NCBI GenBank assembly: GCA_026692885.1
Contig: JAPLNJ010000961.1
Location: forward strand, 1-57,599
Length of the DNA stretch: 57,599 nucleotides
Direction of reading: 5' to 3'
Origin: Planctomycetota bacterium
GTDB taxonomy: Bacteria; Planctomycetota; Planctomycetia; Pirellulales; Pirellulaceae
The notes beneath the pieces are model-generated. The model had not been told where the DNA came from and did no database searches. It saw only the letters and a list, made by a program, of their open reading frames with translations. Position 1 is the stretch's first letter. Every line of letters begins with the position of its first letter. Positions 10,705-19,146 of the stretch are shown here, one piece after another. Position numbers and translations under genes: made by a program.

Positions 10705-11307
10705 TTACGTTCCACGGGCAGGACCAGCGTCCGCCGCAGGGAATCGCACCTTGAGATAGATCTCGGACAAAGGCAGTTGGCACTGGATGGAGGGCAGGAC
10801 CAGGGTCTCCTGCAGGGAGCTTTGTTCCGTCAGCAGCCACTCGTCTGGTCCCTGGCGTACGTAATGTTCGACCAGCGGGCGGTCCTGGCTGATTAGGACA
10901 TACTCGTGCAGCGACGGCAGACGCCGATAGTGGGTAAACTTCCCGCCCCGGTCGTAATCGGCCGTGGACGGCGACAGCACTTCCACCAGGACTTTCGGAT
11001 TCAGCAGCGTGTCGACTTCCGCGTCCTCAAACTCAGGCTCGCCGCACACAACCGTGACGTCCGGATACGTGTACAGTCCCGTGGGACTGACTTTGACCCG
11101 CATATCGCTGGGATAGGCTTCGCACTCGCGATCCCGCAGACGCAGGTTGAGGGCGGTCACCAGGTTTCCGACAATCAAATTGTGGGCCCGGCTGGCTCCG
11201 GGCATGGCGAACACCTCGCCGCGGAAGTATTCGCTCTTGGTTTCGGCTCGTCGCTCGCGGGTCAGGTATTCCAGGGGCGTAACGCAAGGTTTCGGAACGG
11301 CGGACAT
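10705..11307 (-). CDS. Uma2 family endonuclease-like protein
   Basis: A 200-residue protein of the Uma2 (DUF820) family, a PD-(D/E)XK-fold group that is greatly expanded in planctomycetes and cyanobacteria and has no settled role. Family features are visible: EYLTRERRAETKSEYFRGEV near the N-terminus, HNLIVGNLVTALNLRLR, then YTYPDVTVVCGEPEF and VLVEVLSPSTADYDRGGKF, which hold the putative active-site acidic residues. I chose the ATG at 11307 because an AGGAG lies about 9 bases upstream; a longer frame to 11379 has no such support. It is monocistronic and flanked by pseudogene fragments, which suggests an insertion-prone neighbourhood. Confidence 0.85.
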   Translation of the reverse strand: MSAVPKPCVTPLEYLTRERRAETKSEYFRGEVFAMPGASRAHNLIVGNLVTALNLRLRDRECEAYPSDMRVKVSPTGLYTYPDVTVVCGEPEFEDAEVDTLLNPKVLVEVLSPSTADYDRGGKFTHYRRLPSLHEYVLISQDRPLVEHYVRQGPDEWLLTEQSSLQETLVLPSIQCQLPLSEIYLKVRFPAADAGPARGT

Positions 11308-11383
11308 GTGCGGCGTCTCCTGGCTTGGGCGTGCGGATGAACGCCCTGATTGTACCGCGGTTGGGCACCCCGCGGCCACTGGT

Positions 11384-11545
11384 CATGAGCACCTACGACG
11401 TGGCGGTCAGCGGCCTGGCGGGCAACGGCACCGTGACGGCGGCGGCGGTGGCCGGGGCGGCGGGGGATGTGGAGGGAAATCTGAGCCAAGCCTCGACCAG
11501 CCAGGACGATGCGGTCTTGTTCTGGGGGAATCCGTGGCAGAACTA
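11384..11545 (+). pseudogene. Duplicated fragment of the giant protein's C-terminal Ig-like domain
   Basis: This stretch is a near copy of 9193-9352 in the giant gene. It encodes TYDVAVSGLAGNGTVTAA…LSQASTSQDDAVLFWGNPWQN and then stops. There are roughly a dozen base differences, among them one changing VDVAG to GDVEG. It has no start signal of its own and no following dockerin. It is a ~160-bp duplicated fragment, or the last trace of a second paralogue. Confidence 0.75.
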
Positions 11546-11670
11546 GCCGCGGGCCTTCAGCGAGACAACGCGGCCAGTCTTCACCGGCGGCTAGCGCCTT
11601 GCCGCTCAAAGTAAGTGGCATTGGGCCTATCCGGCTGGCGGCGTGGACGGGACGCCGTTCCCGCGGCAAC

Positions 11671-11696
11671 AAAAAAAGGCGTCCTGGCGGACGCCT
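11671..11696 (-). terminator. Rho-independent terminator for the 74-residue protein gene
   Basis: On the minus strand AGGCGTCC, a four-base loop and GGACGCCT form an 8-bp stem followed by a run of T. It lies about 55 bases past the stop of the minus-strand gene at 11750-11974. Confidence 0.75.
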
Positions 11697-11749
11697 ATAG
11701 TACTTGGACACTTAGTAGCGGAGACACTTAGCAGCGAACTGACCACCGA

Positions 11750-11974
11750 CTACTCGCGAGGACGCACAGCCCCTGTCAAGCCGCTGTAGTCTACCCGGTC
11801 CTCGTCGTGCCACAACGGCAGACCTAACTCGACGCGATTCCGCAGGGCTTCGATCTTTTCCGGGGAGCCGGCAGGCGCGTCGGTCGGCTTGAAGCCGTCA
11901 ACAGGCTCCGGATTGAAATCCTCGTCGTGACCATATTTTAGGATCGCCTCGAATACATTTCGCACGTTGGACAT
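11750..11974 (-). CDS. Small conserved hypothetical protein
   Basis: A 74-residue acidic protein beginning MSNVRNVFEAILKYGHDEDF and ending in VDYSGLTGAVRPRE. The middle, GSPEKIEALRNRVELGLPLW, looks like a conserved motif I associate with small planctomycete hypothetical proteins. The ATG at 11974 is preceded by GGAGG about 11 bases away. The reading could extend six codons to a TTG, but that would overlap the ribosome-binding site. A good terminator follows. Function unknown; no signal peptide or membrane segment is visible. Confidence 0.65.
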   Translation of the reverse strand: MSNVRNVFEAILKYGHDEDFNPEPVDGFKPTDAPAGSPEKIEALRNRVELGLPLWHDEDRVDYSGLTGAVRPRE

Positions 11975-12406
11975 TGTACTGCGTGCCTCCAAATTGTTGA
12001 AACAGGGGGGGGAAATTCTCGTCTAAGTCGACTCTGCCTGGCTAATGTACTGCGAACGGGTCGCTCAGCTAACTGATCTCAGCCGTACATCCCAACAGGG
12101 ACTCAGCCGAAGGTAAAAGTGTCGGTTGACATTCCAGAGCGTTTGCGAGTCGTTGCCGAGGGAAAAGGAAAGTGGTTGGAACCAACGCTCCGACCGCAAG
12201 GCGGGGAGACGCTCCGTTTATTAAAGTAACGTATTATTCCCGAAAGTTTCCGGCTGTCAAGTTTCCCATTTTAACACATGTCAAATTTTCCGGAAATAGT
12301 TCGATCCGTCGAACCCCTGCCATTTCCAGGGAAGAACCTCCGTCTAAGGAGACTTTCCCGCATAACGCCACTCGCTTATGAACCTACGAAGTTCCATGAC
12401 TGCGGG
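11975..12406. other. Intergenic, no gene seen
   Basis: About 430 bases with lower GC around 12220-12300. It probably carries the promoter of the small minus-strand gene at its left side and the 3' flank of holB at its right. The short frame at 12172-12381 has no family resemblance and no ribosome-binding site. Nothing else is supported. Confidence 0.5.
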
Positions 12407-13483
12407 CTAGGCTGACGCGCCAACGGGCCGTCCCGATTGCGTCATGGCGGCCAGATCATCCAGCCAGCAGTCCAGCAGCGTGGCCTGGTTCGCATTCGCC
12501 TGGACATGGCCGAGGGCGTCGACGCAGCGGTCCAAGCAGCAGGCGACGGTTTCGGTGCCGCCTCGCCAAGAGCGGTGTGCGGTGGCGACGGCCCGCCGCA
12601 AGGCGTCGTCCCCCGTCACGGACGCACCGCTCAGAGAACGCAGCAATTGGCGATAGAATTCGATCGTGAACTCCATCAACTGGATCATGCGGGCGCGTCG
12701 CGGCGGCGCCTCCTTGCCGGCTTCCTCCACGAACTGGCCGACAGTCTTGGAGAATTCCACCGAATTCCAGTCCGGTTGGCTTAACTCGGCGAGCAGTGTT
12801 TGCCGAAATTCCCCAATCGGCTCTTCGGCCAGTTCCGCGGCTTGCGCCAGACTGCCTCCGGACAGCGCTGCCAGTCGCCGCGCCTGGTCCGCATCGCTGA
12901 TCCGCCCCGTGGAGATCAGCAACTGTGCCACCGTTTCCTCCGCGAGCGGCTGAAACCGGATGACCTGGCTGCGCGAACGAATCGTGGGCATCTGCTTTTG
13001 CTCGCTGGTCCCTAACAGGATCAGGACCGACTTCGGCGGCGGTTCCTCAAGGGTCTTGAGCAGGCAGTTGGCACCTTCCTGGTTCAGGAAATCGGCATCG
13101 TCGATCAACGCGATTCTGCGCCCACCGCGAAAGGGTTTGAGCGACAAGTTGTGGCAGAGCCCCTCACGCATCCGATGCTCTTTGTCGCCGATGAACAGTT
13201 CGAGCGGGATGAAGCTCTTGTCCGGCGGCTTCCTCACAATCTCCAGATCGGGGTGCGACAAGGCGTCCACTTGTTGACAAGCGGGGCAGTGGCCGCAGGG
13301 GTTTAAGTCCTGCTCTGGGTTGGTCTCGCACAGCAGCGCCTGAGCCAATTTCAAGGCGAACGTTCGTTTGCCGATGCCGGCCGGTCCCACAAACAGGAAT
13401 GTGGAAGCCATCCGGTCGCTGCGCAAGGCGTGCCGAAATCGCTCGACGACGCCGTCGTGTCCCTCAATGCCCGCCCACGTCAT
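12407..13483 (-). CDS. holB: DNA polymerase III delta' subunit
   Basis: A 358-residue clamp-loader AAA+ protein. It has a Walker A motif GPAGIGKRT near residue 36, the zinc-binding cysteines of CGHCPACQQ, a Walker B-like ALIDDADFLNQEGANCLLKTL, and sensor-1-like TIRSRSQVIRF. The SRC arginine-finger motif of other subunits is replaced by SRS, as expected in delta'. The C-terminal collar domain follows. The ATG at 13483 has AGAGG about 6 bases upstream. tmk lies upstream on the same strand, with a perfect inverted repeat between them; the tmk-holB pair is a common bacterial arrangement. Confidence 0.92.
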   Translation of the reverse strand: MTWAGIEGHDGVVERFRHALRSDRMASTFLFVGPAGIGKRTFALKLAQALLCETNPEQDLNPCGHCPACQQVDALSHPDLEIVRKPPDKSFIPLELFIGDKEHRMREGLCHNLSLKPFRGGRRIALIDDADFLNQEGANCLLKTLEEPPPKSVLILLGTSEQKQMPTIRSRSQVIRFQPLAEETVAQLLISTGRISDADQARRLAALSGGSLAQAAELAEEPIGEFRQTLLAELSQPDWNSVEFSKTVGQFVEEAGKEAPPRRARMIQLMEFTIEFYRQLLRSLSGASVTGDDALRRAVATAHRSWRGGTETVACCLDRCVDALGHVQANANQATLLDCWLDDLAAMTQSGRPVGASA

Positions 13484-13512
13484 GTTCACCTCTTCAGGGC
13501 TGACTACGGGGT

Positions 13513-13601
13513 CGGGTGTTCAGAAATTCATTTTTCGCGGCCAAGGGCCTCTTTCTATGGCAACGGCGTCTGACCGCGAAAAATGAATTTCTGAACACCC
13601 G
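13513..13601. repeat. Perfect 28-bp inverted repeat between tmk and holB
   Basis: CGGGTGTTCAGAAATTCATT… at 13513-13540 is exactly complementary to 13574-13601, with a 33-base centre. A related inverted repeat with the same CATTTTTCGCGG core is at 57012-57106. It could act as a hairpin between the two genes, but the distant second copy argues for a small mobile palindromic element. Confidence 0.8.
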
Positions 13602-13607
13602 AACCTT

Positions 13608-14216
13608 TTACCTTGGAAATAATACCCGCTCGGCCGCAGCGCGCAGGTCCGCCTGCACCGCTGCCACGTTGTGCGACGCGTCGATCACCGTGATGTCCGA
13701 ACGGTGAGCTGCTTCTGTCAGGAACCCGTCCCGCACCCGTTGCATGTAATCCAGCCCCTGCGACTCCATGCGATCGGGCTCTCGGTTCATGCGTCGCGCG
13801 GCATCCTGGACGCTCATGTCCAAGAGCAGCGTCAGGGTCGGTCGCACACCCGCGACAGCCACCTCACCGACCTGCCAGAGCGTCTCGACGTCCAAGCCTC
13901 CCGCGTGGCCCTGATAGACAACATTGGCCAACAGGAATCGATCCGAGACGACGGTCTGGCCGGAGTCGAGTGCCGGGCGAATCACCTGTTCGACCAACTG
14001 TGCACGAGCGGCCATGTACAGCAGCATTTCACTTCGCCGACCGATAGCGGTGTCCGACTTATGCAACAGGATCTCACGCAGTTGCTCGCCCAGCGGCGTA
14101 CTGCCCGGATCCCGACACGTCAGCACGTCGTGCCCCAGCTCGCGCAACCACTCGACGAACAACTGCATCTGAGTGGATTTCCCCGCGCCGTCGATGCCAT
14201 CAATACTGAAGAACAT
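13608..14216 (-). CDS. tmk: Thymidylate kinase
   Basis: A 202-residue dTMP kinase, which phosphorylates dTMP to dTDP for DNA synthesis. It starts MFFSIDGIDGAGKSTQMQ, carrying the P-loop GIDGAGKST. It has the RDPGSTPLGE loop and SDRFLLANVVYQG with the catalytic DR pair. The LID region is around REPDRMESQGLDY. I set the start at the ATG of 14216 because this is where the family begins; the upstream extension is repeat DNA. The gene precedes holB. Confidence 0.92.
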   Translation of the reverse strand: MFFSIDGIDGAGKSTQMQLFVEWLRELGHDVLTCRDPGSTPLGEQLREILLHKSDTAIGRRSEMLLYMAARAQLVEQVIRPALDSGQTVVSDRFLLANVVYQGHAGGLDVETLWQVGEVAVAGVRPTLTLLLDMSVQDAARRMNREPDRMESQGLDYMQRVRDGFLTEAAHRSDITVIDASHNVAAVQADLRAAAERVLFPR

Positions 14217-14678
14217 GACCGCAATTGTACGGCAACTCCCCGGCGCGGCGTAGACCCCAGTCTGAACCCTGCAAGAATCGTGGAGGGTAAGGACCGGCGC
14301 ATCAATAACTGTCGGGTTTTCAAAGTGGTCATCACGCTCCGCCGTGATGACATGTCGCGCACACTGGAGCGTGACGACTACTTGGACATCGCCACTTTGT
14401 GTTACAGATGAGGCGTAAGGGACTGCGGCGGGGGCGGAAGCCCTTGTCCAACATCGTGTACCATCGTTCCTTCGAAGCGAAGTGGCGCTGTCCAACTACG
14501 ATACTTCCGACAGTTATTGATGCGCAGGTCCTAAGGCGAGCGGCAGGAAATAACTTACCCGCAGGTCGGTCTTCCCGGGGCCAATCGGGACGGTCTGGGA
14601 AGACCATCCTACATTGAGTTGGGTAAGGGCACAAGCAGTTATGGTGGGCACAGCCCACCCTACGATTCTTTCACAATC
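14217..14678. other. Intergenic repeat block, no gene
   Basis: This holds an inverted-repeat element (arms AGGACCGGCGCATCAATAA-type at 14289-14314 and 14508-14532) that encloses a GTGG/CTAC palindrome pair. It is followed by a copy of the left end of the 10187-10404 element (14532-14630) and a short GGTGGGC palindrome near 14640-14661. The outer arms match the element at 45110-45232. No coding sequence is supported. Confidence 0.65.
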
Positions 14679-15371
14679 TCAGGCGTGAGGGCCCAGGCCG
14701 ACGATGCATTGGTCCTCGCGGACGACTTTGCGGGGACCGCCGTCCAGGCCGGTCGACCAATCGTGCGGAGGCACGATCTGCTCGAAGGTGTCCAGCGTCC
14801 CCAGCGCGCCGGCCCGCTGGTAGATCAGTTGCCAGCCGCAATCGAGGTCGCGATGCACCTCGCACTTCCCGTCCTGCGATCCGCCGCAAGGGCCGTTCAG
14901 CAGGTGCTTGGCACAGCGAGTGATGGGGCAGATCCCCGCAAACTCACCGAGACGGCAGTTGCCGCAGCCGGCGCATTTCTCCGTCCACACGCCCTGGGAC
15001 TCGAGGATGCCCATGAATTGCGTATTCAGGCCGGGGTAGACCGGCAGTTCGGGGAACCGCTCCGCCAAAGCCTGGACGCCAGCGCCACAGCCCAACGAAC
15101 AGACCGCGTCATAGCCGGGAACGCGGGGAGCGAGGAGGTCGATAAAAGCATCCTCGCACTGCCGCTCAATGGTGCACTCGTCGACGACCACGTCGCCGTG
15201 GTCTTGGAGTCGCAACGCCATGCGCACGGCGGAACCGAGAATACCTACCTCACGTTCGCCGCCCGCCAGACAGACGGTGACACACGTGCCACAGCCCACC
15301 AGCAGCACGCGGTGGTGATGCTTGACCATGTCGCGGATTTCCGAGACTTTCTTGCGATCGGCAACAATCAT
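14679..15371 (-). CDS. metV: MetV-type methylenetetrahydrofolate reductase C-terminal domain protein
   Basis: A 230-residue zinc/iron-sulfur protein of the MTHFR_C (MetV) family. In acetogens MetV partners MetF and links methylene-H4F reduction to an Hdr-type electron carrier. Cysteine-rich motifs are clear: VGCGTCVTVCLAGGE near the start, SLGCGAGVQALAERFP in the middle, and KCAGCGNCRLGEFAGICPITRCAKHLLNGPCGG toward the end. The ATG at 15371 overlaps the stop of the upstream mvhD in an ATGA, so translation is probably coupled. This is the last gene of the redox cluster. MetF itself is 14.5 kb upstream at the other end of the same gene run. Confidence 0.9.
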   Translation of the reverse strand: MIVADRKKVSEIRDMVKHHHRVLLVGCGTCVTVCLAGGEREVGILGSAVRMALRLQDHGDVVVDECTIERQCEDAFIDLLAPRVPGYDAVCSLGCGAGVQALAERFPELPVYPGLNTQFMGILESQGVWTEKCAGCGNCRLGEFAGICPITRCAKHLLNGPCGGSQDGKCEVHRDLDCGWQLIYQRAGALGTLDTFEQIVPPHDWSTGLDGGPRKVVREDQCIVGLGPHA

Positions 15372-15850
15372 CGTGTTTCTCCTGCCAGCATCGCTTCCGC
15401 CTGCCGGCTCAGCTCTTGAACTCCCTGTTCGACGCGTTTTGCATCGGGCCGCAAGGGACTTCGGCCCAACCGTTTGATGCGATCCACCATGGTTGTGACG
15501 ATTTCCGCGAACCGAGGGCCCTCGGCGGAAGACAGATTGAACATTTCCAGGCGTTCGGGCTCCAGGCCGATCTCGGCCAGGAATCGCTGCGCCCGTTCCA
15601 CCCGCCGTCGCGCCCGCAGATTTCCTTCCAGGAAATGGCAGCCACCCTCCAGACAGCCAGCCACGATCACACCGTCGACGCCCCGCTCGAACGCCGCCAG
15701 CAGGTAGTTCACCTCCAGCTTGCCCGTGCAGGGTAGTCGCAGCACCCGGACGTTACCCGGATACTGCAGACGCATCGACCCCGCCAAGTCCGCCGCGGCG
15801 TAGGCACAGTAGTGGCAGCAGAATGCCAGGATCAGCGGTTCGTCGTCCAT
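15368..15850 (-). CDS. mvhD: MvhD-family hydrogenase/heterodisulfide reductase iron-sulfur subunit
   Basis: A 160-residue protein of the MvhD/FlpD family, which carries a [2Fe-2S] cluster and passes electrons to HdrA. Visible cysteines are in AFCCHYCAYAAADLAG, LPCTGKLEVNYLLAAF and VAGCLEGGCHFLEGN. The C-terminal ~40 residues are a helical extension. The ATG at 15850 has AAGAGG upstream. It overlaps metV by four bases. It lies 80 bases after the hdrA end, with a REPIN palindrome in the gap. A more divergent paralogue is at 30795-31217. Confidence 0.9.
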   Translation of the reverse strand: MDDEPLILAFCCHYCAYAAADLAGSMRLQYPGNVRVLRLPCTGKLEVNYLLAAFERGVDGVIVAGCLEGGCHFLEGNLRARRRVERAQRFLAEIGLEPERLEMFNLSSAEGPRFAEIVTTMVDRIKRLGRSPLRPDAKRVEQGVQELSRQAEAMLAGETR

Positions 15851-15864
15851 CGTGTACCTCTTGC

Positions 15865-15927
15865 GTAGGACAGGCTTTCCAGCCTGACTCCAACCCGATC
15901 TGCGTCAGGCTGGAAAGCCTGACCTAC
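15865..15927. repeat. REPIN-like inverted pair of GTAG palindromes
   Basis: Left half: GTAGGACAGGCTTTCCAGCC, with a hairpin around TTTCC. Right half: the inverted GTCAGGCTGGAAAGCCTGAC ending CTAC. The same family is at 23316-23422. GTAG followed by an imperfect hairpin, in inverted pairs, is the known layout of REP elements moved by RAYT transposases. Confidence 0.75.
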
Positions 15928-15930
15928 TTT

Positions 15931-17707
15931 TCACCCCTTATGCCAGCGCGGCTGGGCCACCCCCACTTGCTCCGGATAGAACGGCTCCAAGGTCACCAAC
16001 GCGGGTTCCTCGCCGAACAATCCATTCACCGCAGCCAGAATCTGGCTGTTGGCGTAGTGCCGCAGCGTGATCGCCATGGCCGGGCACTCCGAGGTGCAAC
16101 TGCCGCAGCCCATACAGGTCGCGCCTTGCACCTCGGCCTTGTTGAACTCGTTGACCTGCGGGGCCATGTACGGACAGAGGTGCACGCACGTCAGGCAGGA
16201 AATGCATTTGTCCGGATCGACCCAAGCCGTCTGGCCACCCACCGCCATCTTCTTACGCGTCAGAATCGATGCCGCCCGGGCCGCCACCGCGTGGGCCTGG
16301 GCAATCGCTTCGCTGAGGAACTTCGGCGCGTGGGCCGTGCCGCACAGGAACAGCCCTTCGCTGGCGAAATCCACGGGGCGGAGTTTCATGTGGGCTTCCA
16401 GGAAGAAGCCGTCGGCATTCAGCGGCACACGCAACAATTCGGACAGCTCCTGCCGGTCCGCGCGGGGGATCATGGGAGCGGCCAAGACCACCAGATCCGG
16501 CGTCAATTCCAGGTCGCGTCCCAACGCCGGTTCGCGAACCCGCAGTTGCAGACGCCCGTTGACTTCCAACTGCGGCGGTTGTTCCGGCTCGTAACGGACG
16601 AACAGAACCCCCTTCTCGCGGGCTTCCCGGTAGGCGGCCTCGCGGAAACCGTAGGTCCGCATGTCACGATACAGCACGATGATCCGCGCCTGGGGATAAC
16701 GAGCCTTCAGACTCAAGGCGTTCTTCACGGCGCTGGTGCAACACACGCGGCTGCAGTAAGGCCGCTCGGCGCTGCGCTGCTCCACGCACTGGATCATCGC
16801 GACCGTGGCCTGCTCCGGCAGAGCGAGATCCCCGCGTCCCAAGCGATCCGTAAGCTCCAATTGCGTCAGGATCTGGCTGTGTTTGCCGTAGCCATAGGTT
16901 TGCGGTTTCTGCTCGGTAGCGCCGGTGGCCACCACCACCACGCCGTGCTTGACGCTGACCGGGCCGCGTTCGGTCGCCACCGACGATGTGAACCCGCCCA
17001 CGTGCCCCCCGACCTTGGAGACGTGGGCGTCCAGGTAGACACTGATGCGTTTGTGCCGACGCACCCGCTCGATCGTGTCCGCGAGAAAGGCTTGCACGTC
17101 CTGCCCGTCGAGTGTGTGGTGGAGCTGGCGGACGGTGCCGCCGAGTGCGCCGCTCTTCTCGACCAGATGCACCGGGAACCCTTGGTCGGCCAGGGCCAAG
17201 GCGGCCGTCATCCCCGCCATGCCGCCACCGACCACCAGCGCCCCGTTGTTCACCGGCACCGAGTCCTCGTCCAACGGCTGCAATTGCGACGCGCGGGCCA
17301 CGGCCATGCGGACCAGGTCGACCGCCTTATCCGTCGCCTTCCCCGGCTGCCCGGAGTGAACCCAGGAGCATTGGTCGCGGATGTTGGCCATTTCCAGCAG
17401 GTACGGATTCAGCCCGGCATCCCGCAGCGTATCGCGGAAGATCGGCTCGTGCGTCCGCGGGGTACACGAAGCCACGACCACGCGGTTCAAGCGGAACTCT
17501 TCAATCCGCTGCTTCATGTGACTTTGCGTGTCGTCAGCACAGGTGTAGGTATTGTTCTCGGCGACGACCACATAGGGCAATTCCCGCGTCCGCTTGACCA
17601 CGCGTTCGACGTCGACCACCGAGGCGATGTTGCTGCCGCAGTGGCAAATGAAGACGCCGATCCGCGGCGGCTCGTCGGCGATGTCGCGTTGCGGCGGATA
17701 GGTTTTT
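15931..17707 (-). CDS. hdrA: HdrA C-terminal part: second FAD module and ferredoxin domain (out of frame with its N-terminal part)
   Basis: This frame carries the second half of a long HdrA. It starts near KTYPPQRDIADEPP, then RIGVFICHCGSNIASVVDV, the usual entry to an HdrA module. It continues with a Rossmann FAD motif GALVVGGGMAGMTAALALAD, the conserved cysteines of PYCSRVCCTSAVKNAL, and two [4Fe-4S] motifs, CISCLTCVHLCPY and CMGCGSCTSECPA, near the end. No convincing start codon or ribosome-binding site is seen at its 5' edge. It appears to have been joined to the upstream frame before a deletion/frameshift near 17700-17715. It would take electrons from MvhD and HdrBC through FAD. Either a pseudogene half or a separately translated subunit. 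Confidence 0.75.
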
Positions 17708-19136
17708 GTCCGGGCCGGGAGGTATCCAGCGGCTGCAGTTCGCTGGTCTGGGCAAAGCCCCAGCGGTTCAGCACGACCTGCATCCGCGCGGCCTGTTGCT
17801 GGAGCGTCGCACTGGGCTCCAGGCCCAGCGAGAGTACGATCATGTCGAATTCGGCTTCGGTCTGTTTCAACGTTTCGCTGGCGTAGACGACGCGCAGATT
17901 CTTCGTGCCTGGCAGTTCGTAAGTCCGCGAGATGAACGAGCGTAGATACCGCACTCCCAGCTGCTTCTGCGCCCGCTCGCAGTAACGGTCGAAATCCTTG
18001 CCGAAGGCCCGGAGATCGAGGAAGAACACGGTCACCTCCAAGCCCGGGACGTGCTCCTTGGCCAGGATGGCTTCCTTGGTCGCAGCCATGCAGCAGACGG
18101 ATGAGCAATAATCGTTGTCGCAGCCGGTGTCGCGCGAACCCACGCATTGGATGAACGCCAACCGTTTGGGCGGCTGCCCGTCGCTGGGGCGTACGACATG
18201 ACCTTGGGTCGGACCGGAGGCGGAGAGCAAACGCTCGAACTGCACATTCGTCAGCACGTTGGGGGCAAAACCGAAGCCAAATTCACCACGGCGTTTGGCA
18301 TCGAAAGCCTCGAATCCGGGCGTCAGCACCACCGCACCGACGTCGAGCTTGACCGTTTCCGCCGGTTGGTCGTAATCGATGGCGCCTGCCTGGCAGACCT
18401 TCGCGCACAACCCGCATTGGCCCGTCTGGAAGTGGATACAGTTGTCACGGTCAATCACAGGCACGCGCGGCGAGGCCTGGGGATGCGCCAGATCGATGCA
18501 CGGTCGGGCACTGAGGTACTTGTCAAAGCCGGTGATATGGGGCTGCATCCGGCGCGCGGTGATCGTGGTCAGGTCGACGGCCCCCGTGGGACAGACGAAG
18601 GCGCAGGCCCCGCACGCCTGGCACTGGTTGGACTGTTCGTCGAACGCCGTCCGCACTTCCCGCGACGTGCCTCGGCCGTACAGATTCACGGCGCCGCGGC
18701 CCATCATCTCGCTGCACACCCGCGCGCACAGGCCGCACAGAATGCACTTCCCCTCGGCTGCGGGTTGAAACGAAGTGGACTTGACGCCCAGTTGGGCGGC
18801 GAACTCGGCCAGCTCGCGCGAATCGGGCGCCTGGGCCAGCAGCAGTTCCAGCACCATCCCCCGTGATTCCTTGACGTTCTCGGTCTCCGTGTGCACAACC
18901 AGGCTGCTCTCGATGGGGTGGCTGCAGGATGCCACCAGTTGTCCACCGCGCGGTGTTTCGATTTCTACCAGGCAGACCCGGCAGGCACCATAGGGTGACA
19001 GCCCGCGGTAGTTGCACAGCGTCGGAATGGTGACGCCCATCTGCCTCGCGGCTTGCAGAATCGTCGTACCGCGAGGCACTTCCGCCGTGCGGCCGTCTAC
19101 GTTCACTCGAACTCGATTCGTTGCGGTTGCGTCCAT
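17514..19136 (-). CDS. hdrA: NuoG-type [2Fe-2S]/[4Fe-4S] N-terminus fused to HdrA middle part; frameshifted at its 3' end
   Basis: Residues 1-~75 are a plant-type [2Fe-2S] domain with Cys41, 52, 55 and 71. Two ferredoxin motifs follow (CILCGLCARVCSE, CQACGACAFVCPTGAVD, ~135-205), as in the N-terminus of NuoG/HydA; the His-ligated cluster is absent. From ~215 the protein switches to HdrA: PCIDLAHPQASPRVPVIDRD, CGLCAKVCQAGAIDYDQ, LAFIQCVGSRD and DYCSSVCCMAATKEAI. It is recognisable up to PLDTSRPG (~residue 476); after that the frame is wrong and ends at 17514. The usual family continuation after SRPG is missing. The ATG at 19136 has AAGGA upstream and lies 10 bases after nuoF. The missing N-terminal part of HdrA is in the gene at 20910-21842. 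Confidence 0.85.
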   Translation of the reverse strand: MDATATNRVRVNVDGRTAEVPRGTTILQAARQMGVTIPTLCNYRGLSPYGACRVCLVEIETPRGGQLVASCSHPIESSLVVHTETENVKESRGMVLELLLAQAPDSRELAEFAAQLGVKSTSFQPAAEGKCILCGLCARVCSEMMGRGAVNLYGRGTSREVRTAFDEQSNQCQACGACAFVCPTGAVDLTTITARRMQPHITGFDKYLSARPCIDLAHPQASPRVPVIDRDNCIHFQTGQCGLCAKVCQAGAIDYDQPAETVKLDVGAVVLTPGFEAFDAKRRGEFGFGFAPNVLTNVQFERLLSASGPTQGHVVRPSDGQPPKRLAFIQCVGSRDTGCDNDYCSSVCCMAATKEAILAKEHVPGLEVTVFFLDLRAFGKDFDRYCERAQKQLGVRYLRSFISRTYELPGTKNLRVVYASETLKQTEAEFDMIVLSLGLEPSATLQQQAARMQVVLNRWGFAQTSELQPLDTSRPGQKPIRRNATSPTSRRGSASSFATAAATSPRWSTSNAWSSGRGNCPMWSSPRTIPTPVLTTRKVT

Positions 19137-19146
19137 CAGCAGTCCT

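Noticed and set aside
17695..17720. Programmed -1 frameshift at CAAAAAC in hdrA
   Set aside because: The heptamer is not a canonical X-XXY-YYZ site, and a conserved ~30-residue segment is missing at the join. Deletion fits better than programmed slippage.
15823..17886. 687-residue open frame on the plus strand
   Set aside because: Antisense shadow of the HdrA reading frame. Its translation has no domain features, while the minus strand has clear Fe-S motifs.
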